DNA of 64,000 bases from Arthrobacter sp. H16F315 (GCF_024124825.1 NZ_JAMXSS010000002.1:3100001-3164000); one strand, 5' to 3'. Shown: positions 8,327-24,269, counted from the first letter of the stretch. Notes: generated from the letters alone by a model not told the origin. Made by a program: numbers and translations.

Positions 8327-8408
8327 TGCCCGAGGTGGGACTCGAACCCACACACCTTTCGATACCGCATTTTGAGTGCGGCGCGTCTGCCAATTCCGCC
8401 ACTCGGGC
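8327..8408 (-). tRNA. tRNA-Leu (anticodon CAA), likely integration target
   Basis: Read on the minus strand it begins GCCCGAGTGGCGGAATTGG, has anticodon loop CTCAAAA (anticodon CAA, codon UUG), a T-arm GTGGG-TTCGAGT-CCCAC and a matching acceptor CTCGGGC. No CCA is encoded. The 3' end faces the integrase gene, so the gene probably contains the attachment core. No second copy of its 3' end is visible in the left 8 kb, so the distal att site lies outside the window. Confidence 0.95.
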
Positions 8409-8612
8409 GCGGAGTACACCAGGAAATAATCGCAGAGACACAGTGCTGTGAGCAACGCGATCGCTTCCAGTGCGCGAAATTACTCTACATGCAGATAGGC
8501 TGAATTCCAGAATCGCGCCAGTGACGCCGCATCGAACATATCCGGTCCCAGCAGCGCAGCGGTGACAACCTAAGATGGTCTAGTTCCCGCCGCACCTTTC
8601 CAAGGAGTTCCC

Positions 8613-9218
8613 GTGTCAGAACAGACGGAGTCAAACATCACGTCCAAGCCGGCGCGCCGCGTGGTTGTCGCCGAGGACGAGACCCTCATCCGGCTCGACA
8701 TCATCGAGATCCTGCGGGGTGAAGGCTACGACGTCGTCGGTGAAGCGGACAATGGCGAAAAGGCCGTCCAGCTCGCCGAGGAACTTAAGCCGGACCTCGT
8801 CCTCATGGACGTCAAGATGCCCATCATGGATGGCATCACCGCTGCTGAGAAAATCGTCAAGGCCCGGATCGCCCCCGTGGTCCTGCTCACCGCATTCAGC
8901 CAGAAGGAACTCGTCGAGCGCGCCCGCGACGCCGGCGCCATGGCATACGTGGTCAAGCCCTTCACTCCGGCGGACCTCATCCCGGCCCTGGAGATCGCAC
9001 TCTCCCGCCACGAGGAGATCAAGGCCCTCGAAAGCGAAGTGACCGACCTCCAGGAGCAGTTCGCCACCCGCAAGCTTGTGGAGCGCGCCAAGAGCCTCCT
9101 GACCACCAAGATGGGACTGACGGAGCCGGAGGCATTCCGTTGGATCCAGAAAACCTCGATGGACCGCCGCCTGAGCATGCGTGAGGTGGCCGAGACCATC
9201 ATCAACCAGGTCAACTAG
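8613..9218 (+). CDS. pdtaR: Response regulator with ANTAR RNA-binding output domain (PdtaR type)
   Basis: 201-residue two-component response regulator with a GTG start preceded by AAGGAG. The receiver domain (about residues 16-130) has acidic residues in VVVAEDE, the phospho-acceptor Asp in LVLMDVKMP and the conserved Lys in VVKPFTP. The C-terminal ANTAR domain (about 145-200) has the characteristic ERAKSLLTTKMGLTEPEAF pattern followed by a RRLSMREVAE helix. ANTAR proteins act as antiterminators that bind paired RNA hairpins. The mycobacterial homologue PdtaR works with the PdtaS kinase, which is not encoded beside it here. The gene stands alone, followed by a strong terminator. Confidence 0.92.
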   Translation: MSEQTESNITSKPARRVVVAEDETLIRLDIIEILRGEGYDVVGEADNGEKAVQLAEELKPDLVLMDVKMPIMDGITAAEKIVKARIAPVVLLTAFSQKELVERARDAGAMAYVVKPFTPADLIPALEIALSRHEEIKALESEVTDLQEQFATRKLVERAKSLLTTKMGLTEPEAFRWIQKTSMDRRLSMREVAETIINQVN

Positions 9219-9256
9219 CCAGGCCGGCAACACCAGAGCCTGATTCGCACGACAAA

Positions 9257-9293
9257 GGGAGGGTCCCCGCCAGTGGCGGGAACCCTCCCTTTT
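9257..9293 (+). terminator. Intrinsic terminator between pdtaR and pyk
   Basis: A long GC-rich hairpin: GGGAGGGT and CCCGCC pair with GGCGGG and ACCCTCCC around an AGT loop, with one internal mismatch, followed by TTTT. It lies between two convergent genes. The A-run before the 5' arm means it could also work for pyk on the minus strand. Confidence 0.9.
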
Positions 9294-9309
9294 GTCGGAA
9301 GTGACAGAA

Positions 9310-10808
9310 CTAGATTTTGCTGTTCCGCTTCTTCCGTTCCGGCCAGGGGCCGACCTTGTCCTTGGTGACCTCGGCGTTGCCGTGGCTTCCGGCGTCCGCG
9401 AGGTCGCCGACGCGGTGGACCTTCAGCATGTTCGTGGAACCGGCCTTTCCGGGAGGCGAACCGGCGGCAATAACCACCATGTCGCCGTCGTCAACGAGGT
9501 CCATGTTCAGCAGGCTGCGGTCAACCTGGGCAGTCATCTCATCCGTGTGGCCCACCATCGGGACCAGCACCGGCTGGATGCCCCAGGTGAGCGCCAGCTG
9601 GTTCCAGACGTGCTCCACCGGGGTGAAGGCGAACACCGGACGGATCGGACGCAGGCGCGACAAACGCCGTGCCGAGTCACCGGACTGGGTGAAGGTACAG
9701 ATGTACTTCGCATCCAGCTGATCGGCGATTTCGACGGCGGCCCGGGTGATGGCGCCGCCGCGGGTCTTGGGCTTGGTGCCCAGCGGGGGACGCGTTCCAG
9801 GCCGTGGACCTCGGTTGATTCGATGATCCGCGCCATCGTCTTGACGGTCTCGATCGGGAACTTGCCCACGCTGGTCTCGCCCGACAGCATCACCGCGTCG
9901 GCGCCGTCGAGCACGGCGTTGGCGCAGTCAGAAGCCTCAGCGCGGGTCGGGCGCGGGTTGTCGATCATGGATTCGAGCACTTGGGTTGCCACGATGACCG
10001 GCTTTGCCCAGCGGCGTGCAAGTTCGACGGCGCGCTTCTGGACGATCGGCACTTCCTCCAGGGGAAGCTCCACACCAAGGTCGCCACGGGCCACCATAAT
10101 GGCGTCGAACGCGTCAATGATTTCCGGGAGCTGCTCAACGGCCTGCGGCTTCTCGATCTTGGCGATCACCGGTACGCGGCGGCCTTCTTCGTCCATGATC
10201 TCGTGGACGCGGGTGATGTCCGAGGCATCGCGGACGAAGGAGAGGGCCACCATGTCCACGCCGCGGCGCATGGCCCAGCGCAGGTCGTCCTCGTCCTTTT
10301 CGCTCAGAGCCGGGACGTTCACGGCAACGCCGGGCAGGTTGATGCCCTTGTTGTTCGAGACGTACCCGCCAACGATCACCTGGGCAACCACCTTGACGGC
10401 GTCGACGTCGATCGCCCGAAGGGCAACCTTGCCGTCGTCGATCAGCAGCGCATCTCCGGGGTTGACGTCCTCGGTGAGGGTCTTGAGGGTCGTGGAGCAA
10501 ATGTCCTTGGTGCCCGGGACATCCTCGGTGGTGATGGTGAAGGTGTCGCCTACAGCCAGCAGGTGCGGCCCGTCCACAAACCTGCCGAGGCGGATTTTCG
10601 GCCCCTGCAGGTCGGCCATGATGGCAACTGCCTTGCCCAGCTGACCGGCCGCCTTGCGGACGTTCTCGTATGTGTTGTCGTGCACGGCGTAGTCTCCGTG
10701 GCTCATGTTCATCCGGGCCACGTCGACCCCGGCCTCCAGTACGGCGAGCGTGTTGTCAAAGCTCGCGATCGCCGGTCCGAAGGTGGCCACAATTTTTGCG
10801 CGTCTCAT
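9310..10808 (-). CDS. pyk: Pyruvate kinase, frame interrupted by one missing base
   Basis: Converts phosphoenolpyruvate and ADP to pyruvate and ATP in the last step of glycolysis. The first 340 residues carry KIVATFGPA, the [11 protein letters not shown] loop, [12 protein letters not shown] and VARGDLGVE of the active site. At the C5/G5 run 9785-9789 the frame slips. Adding one base gives [15 protein letters not shown] and continues through the C-terminal allosteric domain to the stop at 9310, about 499 residues in all, the normal length. Everything on both sides of the break is well conserved, so this is probably a sequencing or assembly indel rather than a dead gene. It is transcribed toward pdtaR, and gltD lies upstream. 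Confidence 0.92.
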
Positions 10809-10894
10809 ATACCTACCCTAGTTGTCTCTTGGTTGTTTTAAGTTGTCGCGGGGACGAACGGCTGGCGTCCGTCCCGGCACCGGGAGGGGCCGGA

Positions 10895-16955
<6,061 letters not shown>

Positions 16956-17170
16956 GGGAGACGTCCTTCCTCCTGATCGTGCGTATGGGAGGGACAACAT
17001 TGGCCCGAATCGGTGCGCCGGTGTGACGGGTGCAACAGAGTATGTTCTTACTCGAATTGTAGGCCAGCGCCGCTTCCTGCACTAACAGTTACGCGGCCCC
17101 GGCCCGGGCTTGCTCGAAACACCAACTGTTTAATGTCCGTTGCTTTCCCTGCCGCCACAACGCTGTGGAA

Positions 17171-17200
17171 CGGGCCTTGCGGGGGTGACCCCGCAGCCCG
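17171..17200 (-). terminator. Possible terminator downstream of lgt
   Basis: Hairpin with CGGGC...TGCGGGG pairing to CCCCGCA...GCCCG around a GTGA loop, one small bulge, 16 bp past the lgt stop. There is no clear T-run, so it may instead be a processing or stabilising hairpin. Confidence 0.45.
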
Positions 17201-17216
17201 GCTTTCGGGGACTGAG

Positions 17217-18527
17217 CTACTTGGTGCCCTCAGCCTCCGGCGCGGTCCCGGTGCCCTGGCGTCCGGGTGTTCCGGCTGCCGGTGCTCCCGCGGCGGGCTT
17301 GGTGCCGCCGCCGGGTTCCTGTGACGTCCCAGCTGGGGCGGAAACGTGACCTGGACCGCTTTGGTTCTCAGGGAGAGTATCACGCAATTCACTATCTGAG
17401 ACAGCAGAATCCGAATGGTGGACGTCGCCAGAGGACGCCGGAACGGTCGCCGGCACCTTGTTTTCCGCGCCGTTCCCGGCCTCGTTACCCTCCGCGGTGG
17501 GGGCGTCATCTGCGGCATGGGCCGCGTCATGGTCGTCCGGAACCTTGATCGCCGCCGCATCGGCGCCGGCGTCGGCGTCCGTATTGGCATCGGCGTCGGC
17601 GTCCGTATCCGCATCGGCGTCCGACGGCGCACGGCCCGCCAGGTACACGGTGTCGGGCTCGGTGCGCTTGCGCAGGCCCAGGATGACAAAGATGGCCAGC
17701 GCGCCCAGCAAAACGACGATGCTGGTCCACACGTTCAGCCGGGTGGTAATGCCGAAGAAGGTGATCTGCTCGGCGTCGTCGATCCGCATCGCCTCGATCC
17801 AGACCCGGCCCAGCGTGTAGTAGACCGCATACAGGGCGAACAGCCGGCCGCGGCGGAAACGGAACTTGCGGTCCAGCAGCAGCAGGATGCCCACCCCGGC
17901 CAGGCTCCACAGGGATTCGTAGAGGAAGGTCGGGTGGAAGAGGGTGCCCGCGGCCATACCCGGCGGGAAGTTCGGATTGTCCGCGTCGATCTGCAGCCCC
18001 CACGGGAGCGTGGTGGGCCCGCCAAAGAGTTCCTGGTTGAAGTAGTTTCCCCAGCGGCCGATCGCCTGGGCCAGCAGCAGTCCGGGTGCGGCGGCGTCGA
18101 GGAACCCGCTCAGTTTGACACCTGCCCTGCGGCAGCCGATCCACGCGCCCACGGTGCCGAGCAGCACGGCGCCCCAGATCCCCAGACCGCCGCGTTGGAG
18201 CTGCGGGATCAGGGACAAGTCGCCGGTGCCGTCGAAGCCGGGGCCGAAGTAGGCATCCGGCGAGGACACCACGTGGTAAAGCCGGCCTCCGATGATGCCA
18301 AAGGGGATGGCCCAAATGGCGATGTCCCAGACGCTGCCCTCCGGGGCGCCGCGTTTGGCCCAGCGGACGGACGTGAGCCACAGCCCCACGACGATGCCCA
18401 GCAGGATGCACAGGGCGTAGGCATGAATGCGCAGTGACCCCCATGGCAGCGGGATGTCGAAGCCGGACCATTCCGGGCTCGGAATACTCGCGGGGATCAT
18501 CGCTGCCGCGTGGAGGACTGACTGCAT
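17217..18527 (-). CDS. lgt: Prolipoprotein diacylglyceryl transferase with long Asp/Ala-rich tail
   Basis: 436-residue integral membrane enzyme that transfers diacylglycerol to the lipobox Cys of prolipoproteins, the first step of lipoprotein maturation. About seven hydrophobic segments fill residues 1-290. The Lgt signature region is present (QAIGRWGNYFNQELFG) and the early HAYALCILLG segment matches the family. The last 140 residues are outside the family core: a repetitive Asp-Ala/Asp-Thr tract (about residues 305-330), then an acidic, Ala/Pro/Gly-rich region that should face the cytoplasm or be disordered. The start lies 4 bp past the trpA stop, so lgt is probably cotranscribed with the trp genes. 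Confidence 0.95.
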   Translation of the reverse strand: MQSVLHAAAMIPASIPSPEWSGFDIPLPWGSLRIHAYALCILLGIVVGLWLTSVRWAKRGAPEGSVWDIAIWAIPFGIIGGRLYHVVSSPDAYFGPGFDGTGDLSLIPQLQRGGLGIWGAVLLGTVGAWIGCRRAGVKLSGFLDAAAPGLLLAQAIGRWGNYFNQELFGGPTTLPWGLQIDADNPNFPPGMAAGTLFHPTFLYESLWSLAGVGILLLLDRKFRFRRGRLFALYAVYYTLGRVWIEAMRIDDAEQITFFGITTRLNVWTSIVVLLGALAIFVILGLRKRTEPDTVYLAGRAPSDADADTDADADANTDADAGADAAAIKVPDDHDAAHAADDAPTAEGNEAGNGAENKVPATVPASSGDVHHSDSAVSDSELRDTLPENQSGPGHVSAPAGTSQEPGGGTKPAAGAPAAGTPGRQGTGTAPEAEGTK

Positions 18528-18531
18528 GTGT

Positions 18532-19359
18532 TTAAGCTTCTTCCCTGGTGAGGCCGGTACTGAGGTCTTTCGTCAAGGACGCTACCGCATCGACGCCGCC
18601 GTCGCCGATGGCCACGACCAGCGCGGTGCCAACAATCACGCCGTCCGCGTAGGCGGCAATCTCGCGGACCTGGTCCGCGTTGGAGACGCCCAGTCCCACG
18701 CAAACCCGTGCAGCGCCGGCAGCGCGCGCGGCCGCGACGACGTCCTTGGCCGCCGAGCTGACCGACGTCCGGGCCCCGGTGACGCCCATGATCGAGACGG
18801 CGTAGACAAAGCCGCGGCTCGCGTCAACGGTGCGCTTCATCCGCGCCGGTGAGGAGGACGGCGCCACCAGGAACACCCGGTCCAGGCCGTATTTGTCCGA
18901 AGCGGCCATCCATTCGGCGGCTTCGTCCGGGATCAGGTCCGGGGTGATGAGACCGGCACCCCCGGCTTCGGCGAGCTGGCGGGAAAAGTCCTCCACACCC
19001 ATCCGGACGACGGGATTCCAGTAGGTCATGACCAGCACCGCAGCGTCAGTCTTGCTGGTAATGCCGCGGACGACGTCGAAGACATCCTTAACGTGGAAGC
19101 CCTTGGCGAGGGCCTGCGTCGTCGCTGCCTGGATGACGGGGCCATCCATCACCGGGTCCGAATACGGGATGCCGATTTCGATCAGGTCCGCGCCGTTCTC
19201 CGCAAGGGCGATGCCGGCTGCTATGGTTTCTTCCACGCTGGGGAAACCGGCCGGGAGGTAGCCGATCAGAGCTGCACGGCCCTCGGCCTTGGCGCGGTCA
19301 ATGGCCGCAGCGGACTTGCTGGCGGTCCGGGCTGCCCCGCCGTCGGTCAGGTCATTCAC
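18532..19359 (-). CDS. trpA: Tryptophan synthase alpha subunit
   Basis: 275-residue TIM-barrel enzyme that cleaves indole-3-glycerol phosphate to indole and glyceraldehyde-3-phosphate. The catalytic Glu lies in [19 protein letters not shown] with the catalytic Asp close behind. [13 protein letters not shown] and [13 protein letters not shown] form the phosphate-binding end. It starts at a GTG whose last bases overlap the trpB stop (GTGA), which is typical coupling of the two synthase subunits. Confidence 0.96.
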   Translation of the reverse strand: MNDLTDGGAARTASKSAAAIDRAKAEGRAALIGYLPAGFPSVEETIAAGIALAENGADLIEIGIPYSDPVMDGPVIQAATTQALAKGFHVKDVFDVVRGITSKTDAAVLVMTYWNPVVRMGVEDFSRQLAEAGGAGLITPDLIPDEAAEWMAASDKYGLDRVFLVAPSSSPARMKRTVDASRGFVYAVSIMGVTGARTSVSSAAKDVVAAARAAGAARVCVGLGVSNADQVREIAAYADGVIVGTALVVAIGDGGVDAVASLTKDLSTGLTREEA

Positions 19360-20693
19360 AGCTGTTCCCCTTCGGCGGCGATCTCGTGTTCGGGTGAATC
19401 CTTATCCAGCAGGTCGAACCATTCGGCGGCGGTAGCCACGTCCTTATCGCCGCGGCCGGAGAGATTAACGATCATGATCTTCTCGGCCGCCCTTCCGGGC
19501 CCGGCTTCGGCAGCGAGCCGCTGGCCCACCTTGATGGCACCGGCCAGCGCATGCGCGGACTCGATCGCCGGGATAATCCCCTCGGTGCGGCAGAGCAAGC
19601 GGAAGGCGTCCATGGCTTCACTGTCCGTGATCGGTTCGTAGCTCACCCGTCCAATGTCCGCGAGGTAAGAGTGCTCCGGTCCGACGCCGGGATAGTCCAG
19701 GCCTGCCGAAATAGAGTGCGATTCGATGGTCTGGCCGTCGTCGTCCTGCATCAGGTAGGAGCGTGCGCCGTGCAGCACTCCGGGCTTGCCGAGCGTGATG
19801 GTGGCGGCATGGCGCCCGGTTTCGACGCCGTCGCCGCCGGCCTCGAATCCGTAGATCTTCACCGAAGGATCATCCAGGAAGCCGTGGAAGAGGCCAATGG
19901 CATTGGAGCCGCCGCCGATGCAGGCGCACACCGCGTCGGGCAGGCGGCCGGTCTGCGCCAGGATCTGGGCGCGGGCTTCCTCGCCGATGACCTCGTGGAA
20001 GTACCGGACCATGGCCGGGAACGGGTGCGCCCCGGCAACTGTGCCCAGCAGGTAATGCGTGTTGTCCACGTTGGCCACCCAGTCGCGGAGCGCCTCGTTG
20101 ATGGCATCCTTGAGGGTCTGGGAGCCGTTGGTCACCGGAATGACAGTGGCCCCGAGCAGTTCCATCCGGGCCACGTTCAGGGCCTGCCGGCGGCAGTCTT
20201 CGGCGCCCATGTAAACAACGCATTCCAGGCCCATCAGGGCGGCGGCAGTGGCGCTGGCGACGCCGTGCTGCCCGGCGCCGGTCTCGGCGATGAGTCGGGT
20301 CTTGCCCATCCGCTTGGCAAGGAGTGCCTGGCCCAGGACGTTGTTGATCTTGTGCGACCCGGTGTGGTTCAAGTCCTCGCGCTTGAGGAAAAGCCGGATC
20401 CCGCCGGCGTGCTCGGCGAAGCGCTTGGCTTCGGTCAGCAGCGAAGGCCTGCCGGAGTAGTTCTTGTTCAGCTCCGCAATTTCTGCGGTGAACTCGGGAT
20501 CGGCTTTGGCCTTCTCGAAGGTGTCTTCCAGCTCATCCAGGGCCGCGATGAGTGATTCCGGCATCCATCGGCCGCCGTAGGAGCCGAAGTAGGGTCCGGG
20601 GGCATGCCGCAGGGATTCTCCACCCTGCAGGAACGCGTCCACGGTGCTTTCGCCTGAGTTGGCTGTTGGCGCATCGACCATCAGTCTCACCAT
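19356..20693 (-). CDS. trpB: Tryptophan synthase beta subunit
   Basis: 445-residue PLP enzyme that condenses indole with serine to make tryptophan. The PLP Lys is in [11 protein letters not shown], the catalytic Glu region is [11 protein letters not shown], and the phosphate-binding loop is [10 protein letters not shown]. The N-terminal [13 protein letters not shown] motif is present. The ATG at 20693 follows GGAACAGG; a second ATG four codons later is also possible. It sits downstream of trpC and overlaps trpA by 4 bp. Confidence 0.97.
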   Translation of the reverse strand: MVRLMVDAPTANSGESTVDAFLQGGESLRHAPGPYFGSYGGRWMPESLIAALDELEDTFEKAKADPEFTAEIAELNKNYSGRPSLLTEAKRFAEHAGGIRLFLKREDLNHTGSHKINNVLGQALLAKRMGKTRLIAETGAGQHGVASATAAALMGLECVVYMGAEDCRRQALNVARMELLGATVIPVTNGSQTLKDAINEALRDWVANVDNTHYLLGTVAGAHPFPAMVRYFHEVIGEEARAQILAQTGRLPDAVCACIGGGSNAIGLFHGFLDDPSVKIYGFEAGGDGVETGRHAATITLGKPGVLHGARSYLMQDDDGQTIESHSISAGLDYPGVGPEHSYLADIGRVSYEPITDSEAMDAFRLLCRTEGIIPAIESAHALAGAIKVGQRLAAEAGPGRAAEKIMIVNLSGRGDKDVATAAEWFDLLDKDSPEHEIAAEGEQL

Positions 20694-20776
20694 CCTGTTC
20701 CACTGCTTATTTGATCTGGGGGCCGCACGGAAGCCCTGACCGTCTCCGGACGGGCATTGCCCGGCCGGACCACGGA

Positions 20777-21595
20777 TCAGGAACGTGCGGCGATTTCTTC
20801 TGCTCCTGCGGCCATAAATTCGGCGATCCGCTCCCGCGGTGTCGCGTCGCTGACCAGCGTTTCGCCCACGAGGACGGCATTGGCGCCGTTGGCGGCATAG
20901 TGCCGGACGTCGTCGACGCCGCGAACACCCGATTCCGCGATGACCAGCGCACCGGCGGGGATGTTTCCGGCGAGTTCTGCGAAGACGGCACGGTCGACGT
21001 CGAGTGTCTTGAGGTTGCGTACATTAACCCCGATGATCCGGGCATCGGCAGCAACCGCCCGTTCGACTTCTCCGGCGGTGTGCGTTTCAACGAGTACGTT
21101 CATCCCGAGTTCGCGGCTGAGGGCCGTGAACTCGCGCAGTTGCGCGTCAGACAGGGACGCGACGATCAACAGGATCAGGTCGGCCCCGTGTGCCCGGGCC
21201 TCCCAGATCTGGTATTCGTCGATCATAAAGTCCTTGCGCAGCAGCGGAATGTCCACGGCTGCCCGAACGGCGTCGAAGTCGGCCAGCGAGCCGTTGAAGC
21301 GGCGCTGTTCGGTCAGGACGCTGATCGCGGCGGCACCGCCGTCGGCGTACTGCACCGCCAACGATGCGGGGTCAGCGATGCTGGCGAGGTCGCCTTTGGA
21401 GGGACTCCGGCGCTTGATTTCGGCGATGACCTTCAGCTGCTCCCGGCTTGCCGAAGCGCCGCCAAGGGCGGTCCAGGCGTCGCGAGCAGGCGGGGCTGCC
21501 GCGGCGCGCTCCTTCAGTTCTGCGAGCGTCACAAGGCGCTGGCGGCCAGCCATATCCTCCCTGACACCGGCATTGATGTCATCGAGAACGCTCAC
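20777..21595 (-). CDS. trpC: Indole-3-glycerol phosphate synthase
   Basis: 272-residue TIM-barrel enzyme that closes the indole ring from carboxyphenylamino-deoxyribulose phosphate. Catalytic Lys and Glu residues are in [14 protein letters not shown] and [13 protein letters not shown]; later motifs are [14 protein letters not shown] and [13 protein letters not shown]. The start lies 2 bp past the stop of the HGxxPAAW gene, and trpB follows after about 80 bp. The enzyme acts between TrpD (not in this window) and the TrpAB synthase. Confidence 0.96.
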   Translation of the reverse strand: MSVLDDINAGVREDMAGRQRLVTLAELKERAAAAPPARDAWTALGGASASREQLKVIAEIKRRSPSKGDLASIADPASLAVQYADGGAAAISVLTEQRRFNGSLADFDAVRAAVDIPLLRKDFMIDEYQIWEARAHGADLILLIVASLSDAQLREFTALSRELGMNVLVETHTAGEVERAVAADARIIGVNVRNLKTLDVDRAVFAELAGNIPAGALVIAESGVRGVDDVRHYAANGANAVLVGETLVSDATPRERIAEFMAAGAEEIAARS

Positions 21596-21597
21596 CC

Positions 21598-21888
21598 TTA
21601 GTGGCCGGCGTTCTTCAGCTTGCTGCCGCCAACACCGTATCCGGCTTTGCGCATGGCGAAACCAATGACCAGGCCGATCGCCATCACCACGCCGCCCGCG
21701 ATGAAGATCGGGGTGTTGGCGATAACAAAGGCGATCGACATAATGAGCGCGCCGACCAGCATCACCAGGACGGTGGTCCAGGCGGCCGGGCTGTTGCCGT
21801 GGCCCGTCGGTTCGCTGTGGTCCACGTCGTCGTAGGAGTAGCCGGTTCCGGCAGCCGGCTTGGGGGCGGAAACAGGGGCATTGCTCAT
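21598..21888 (-). CDS. HGxxPAAW-family small membrane protein
   Basis: 96-residue protein named for the motif HGNSPAAWT at about residue 30. Two hydrophobic segments follow (VLVMLVGALIMSIAFVIA and IFIAGGVVMAIGLVIGFAM), joined by a tight turn, then a basic C-terminus. The family is found in actinobacterial tryptophan clusters, but its function is unknown. It lies between the Trp-associated membrane protein and trpC, 2 bp from the latter, so it is likely cotranscribed. Confidence 0.85.
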   Translation of the reverse strand: MSNAPVSAPKPAAGTGYSYDDVDHSEPTGHGNSPAAWTTVLVMLVGALIMSIAFVIANTPIFIAGGVVMAIGLVIGFAMRKAGYGVGGSKLKNAGH

Positions 21889-21966
21889 GGGAATCTCCTC
21901 AGGGTAAATACTGCTTACATTCTGCCATTTATTGTCCGTGCTATTGGCCGCGCCCGCGGCATCGGC

Positions 21967-22599
21967 TCAAGTGGGGTCGTCACCGCGGGACAACCGGTCC
22001 CAGCTGTCGATCTCGTCAGTTGGGCCGGCCGGCGCCGCAGCACCGCCGGCGGCGGCAGTTGCCGCGGTGTCATATTTTGTGCGCGAGCGCCAAAAGCGGC
22101 CTGCGGGGATGATCAGCAACGCGCTGAGCCCCAGCAGGACGCCGGCGACGACGGCGAGGACCGGGAACACCGTCACGTCCACCTGGACGTCGCTGCCGGA
22201 GATTCCGGTGGCGGCGGCGATGGAGCCCTGGGCTGCGGCCGCCGGATCCGCCAGGACGAGCACGGCGGCGCCGACGATGCCGGCGGCGGCGAGCAGGATC
22301 AGCGCGGTGATGATCCAGCGGGCGATTCGGCCGGCAATCGACGCGGCCAGGCCGCCGGCCAGTGCCACCAGCGCCAGTGCCGTGACGGTGGTGGCGGCTT
22401 TGCTGCCTTGCACGTGGAGGCCGTCCTGGCTGCTGACGGCCGCCCCGAGCTGGGCCGGATCGAGGTGGACGGTCAGCCAGCCCTGCGTTGTGGTGCCAAA
22501 GACGGCAAGTGCCAGCGCCGCAATGGCCAGGACCAGGGTGGACTTACGTGCCCAGCGCGGAACCACCGGGCTGGTGCTCTTCACGATGGTGCCGCTCAT
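21967..22599 (-). CDS. Tryptophan-biosynthesis-associated membrane protein (TIGR02234 type)
   Basis: 210-residue protein with four predicted transmembrane helices (LVLAIAALALAVFG, TALALVALAGGLAASIAG, ALILLAAAGIVGAAVLVLA and FPVLAVVAGVLLGLSALLII), a small external loop region and a hydrophilic C-terminal tail. A protein of this size and topology occurs next to trpE in many actinobacteria; its role is unknown. The start overlaps the trpE stop by 4 bp. Confidence 0.85.
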   Translation of the reverse strand: MSGTIVKSTSPVVPRWARKSTLVLAIAALALAVFGTTTQGWLTVHLDPAQLGAAVSSQDGLHVQGSKAATTVTALALVALAGGLAASIAGRIARWIITALILLAAAGIVGAAVLVLADPAAAAQGSIAAATGISGSDVQVDVTVFPVLAVVAGVLLGLSALLIIPAGRFWRSRTKYDTAATAAAGGAAAPAGPTDEIDSWDRLSRGDDPT

Positions 22600-24161
22600 G
22601 GCTGCGTCCCGGTAATGGAAATCGAGTCCGCCGTGATGTTGCGCAACGACCGGGCAGAGTGGACGGCCCGCATCGGGGCGGCGGCCTTGTTGACCGTCTC
22701 CAGCGCCTCGGCGGCGTTGACGGAGTCGGCCACAATGCCGCCGCCGGCCTGCACGTAGGCGCGTCCTTCCCGCAGCAGGGCAGAGCGGATGGCAATCGCC
22801 ATGTCCATGTCGCCGGCGAAGTCAAGGTAGCCCACCACTCCCCCGTAGATCCCGCGGCGGTGCGGCTCAAGTTCGTCAAGCAAGCGCAACGCTCTCGGTT
22901 TGGGAGCGCCCGAGAGCGTTCCGGCCGGGAATGTCGCCTTCAGCACTTCGTAGGCGGTGGCGTTGGGGGCCAGTTTGCCCACCACTGTGGAAACCAGATG
23001 CATGATGTGGCTGAACCGCTCGACTTCCATAAACTGGGTCACGTCAACGGAGCCGGCGACGCAGACCTTGGACAGGTCGTTGCGGGAGAGATCCACCAGC
23101 ATCAAATGCTCGGCGCGTTCCTTTTCGTCGGCGAGGAGTTCTTCAGCCAGTGCCGTGTCCGCCTCAACGGTTTTGCCCCGCGGCCGGGACCCGGCGATGG
23201 GATGGGTGATGACGTCCTCGCCGGTCACGGTCACAAGTGCTTCCGGGGAGGACCCGACGATGGAGTACTGCCTGCCGGCAGGATCCTCGAGGCTGAAGAT
23301 GTACATGTACGGGCTGGGGTTGGTATTCCGCAGAACCCGGTAGACGTCCAGCGGATCCGCGCCGCATTCCATTTCGAAACGCCGGGAGATGACCACCTGG
23401 AACACTTCGCCGTCGACGATCGCTTCCTTGCCGCGGTCCAGGGCGGCGAGGTAGTCCGTTTCGTCCCAGCGTTCCTGCACGCTGGAGGCGAAGTCGAGGG
23501 CGGCGGTGTCGAGCACGGAGACCGGCTGCCGGACGGGGGCGCTGACCTTGGCCAGCAGGGCCTTGACCCGGGCGACGGCGTCGTGCCACGCCTCGTTGAC
23601 CCGTTCGGTGCTGTTGTCGAAGTTGATGGCGTTGGCGATCAGCAGCACGGTGCCGTCCATATTGTCGTGCACGGCCATGTCAGTGACGAGGTTCAGCGCC
23701 ATTTCGGGCAGCTGAAGGTCGTCCTCGGGCGGGCTGGTCAGCTTTTCCCAGTGCCGGACCGTTTCCCAGCCGAGGAATCCGACCAGGCCGGAGGTGAACG
23801 GGGGCAGGCCTTCGAACCGGTCGGTGCGGAGGGCCTCGACCGTGTCGCGGATCGCGTCCACCGGGCTGCCGCCGAGCGGGACTCCGACCGGCGGTTCGCC
23901 GAGCCAGTACGCCTGACCGTCCTTGGTGGTCAGGGTGGCCCGGGACCGGGCACCGATGAAGGAGTAGCGGGACCAGGCGCCGCCAACAGCCGCAGATTCC
24001 ATCAGGAACGTTCCGGGCTGGCCCTGGGCGAGTTTGCGGTACAGCCCGATCGGTGTCTCGGCGTCAGCCAGGACTTTAAGCCGGACGGGGATAACACGGC
24101 TGTGGCCTGCGAGTTCACGGAACTCCTCCAGGCTTGGGCTGATGATTCCAAGGTCCTGCAT
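22596..24161 (-). CDS. trpE: Anthranilate synthase component I
   Basis: 521-residue chorismate-utilising enzyme making anthranilate, the committed step to tryptophan. The N-terminal region contains LMESAAVGGAWSRYSFIGA, where tryptophan feedback inhibition normally acts. The catalytic C-terminal half has HPIAGSRPRGKT, VDLSRNDLSKV and FPAGTLSGAPKPRAL. A ribosome site AGGCGG precedes the ATG. I looked for a Trp-codon leader peptide in the 108-bp spacer after hisI and found none. No trpG is present here. Confidence 0.96.
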   Translation of the reverse strand: MQDLGIISPSLEEFRELAGHSRVIPVRLKVLADAETPIGLYRKLAQGQPGTFLMESAAVGGAWSRYSFIGARSRATLTTKDGQAYWLGEPPVGVPLGGSPVDAIRDTVEALRTDRFEGLPPFTSGLVGFLGWETVRHWEKLTSPPEDDLQLPEMALNLVTDMAVHDNMDGTVLLIANAINFDNSTERVNEAWHDAVARVKALLAKVSAPVRQPVSVLDTAALDFASSVQERWDETDYLAALDRGKEAIVDGEVFQVVISRRFEMECGADPLDVYRVLRNTNPSPYMYIFSLEDPAGRQYSIVGSSPEALVTVTGEDVITHPIAGSRPRGKTVEADTALAEELLADEKERAEHLMLVDLSRNDLSKVCVAGSVDVTQFMEVERFSHIMHLVSTVVGKLAPNATAYEVLKATFPAGTLSGAPKPRALRLLDELEPHRRGIYGGVVGYLDFAGDMDMAIAIRSALLREGRAYVQAGGGIVADSVNAAEALETVNKAAAPMRAVHSARSLRNITADSISITGTQP

Positions 24162-24269
24162 GGCTGTGATTTCCGCCTGTTCTTTCAGTGGTGGTCCTGA
24201 TGGTTGCTTGGCTGTGGCCGTATAGCGGCGCGGCTGCGGTGTGGTTGTCCGCTGCGGTCAACTGCCGGG

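Noticed and set aside
9785..9789. Programmed ribosomal frameshifting as the explanation for the broken genes
   Set aside because: Slips occur in unrelated genes, at runs of different bases and lengths, with no slippery heptamer-pseudoknot arrangement; indel error is simpler.
9292..10644. 450-codon open frame on the plus strand opposite pyk
   Set aside because: Antisense shadow; low-complexity translation, starts at the terminator and runs through conserved pyk sequence.
22488..24200. 570-codon open frame on the plus strand opposite trpE
   Set aside because: Antisense shadow of a well-conserved gene; His/Gly/Val-rich composition typical of GC-rich shadows.
24162..24269. Trp attenuator or leader peptide before trpE
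   Set aside because: No short ORF with Trp codons and no terminator/antiterminator pair could be found in the spacer.
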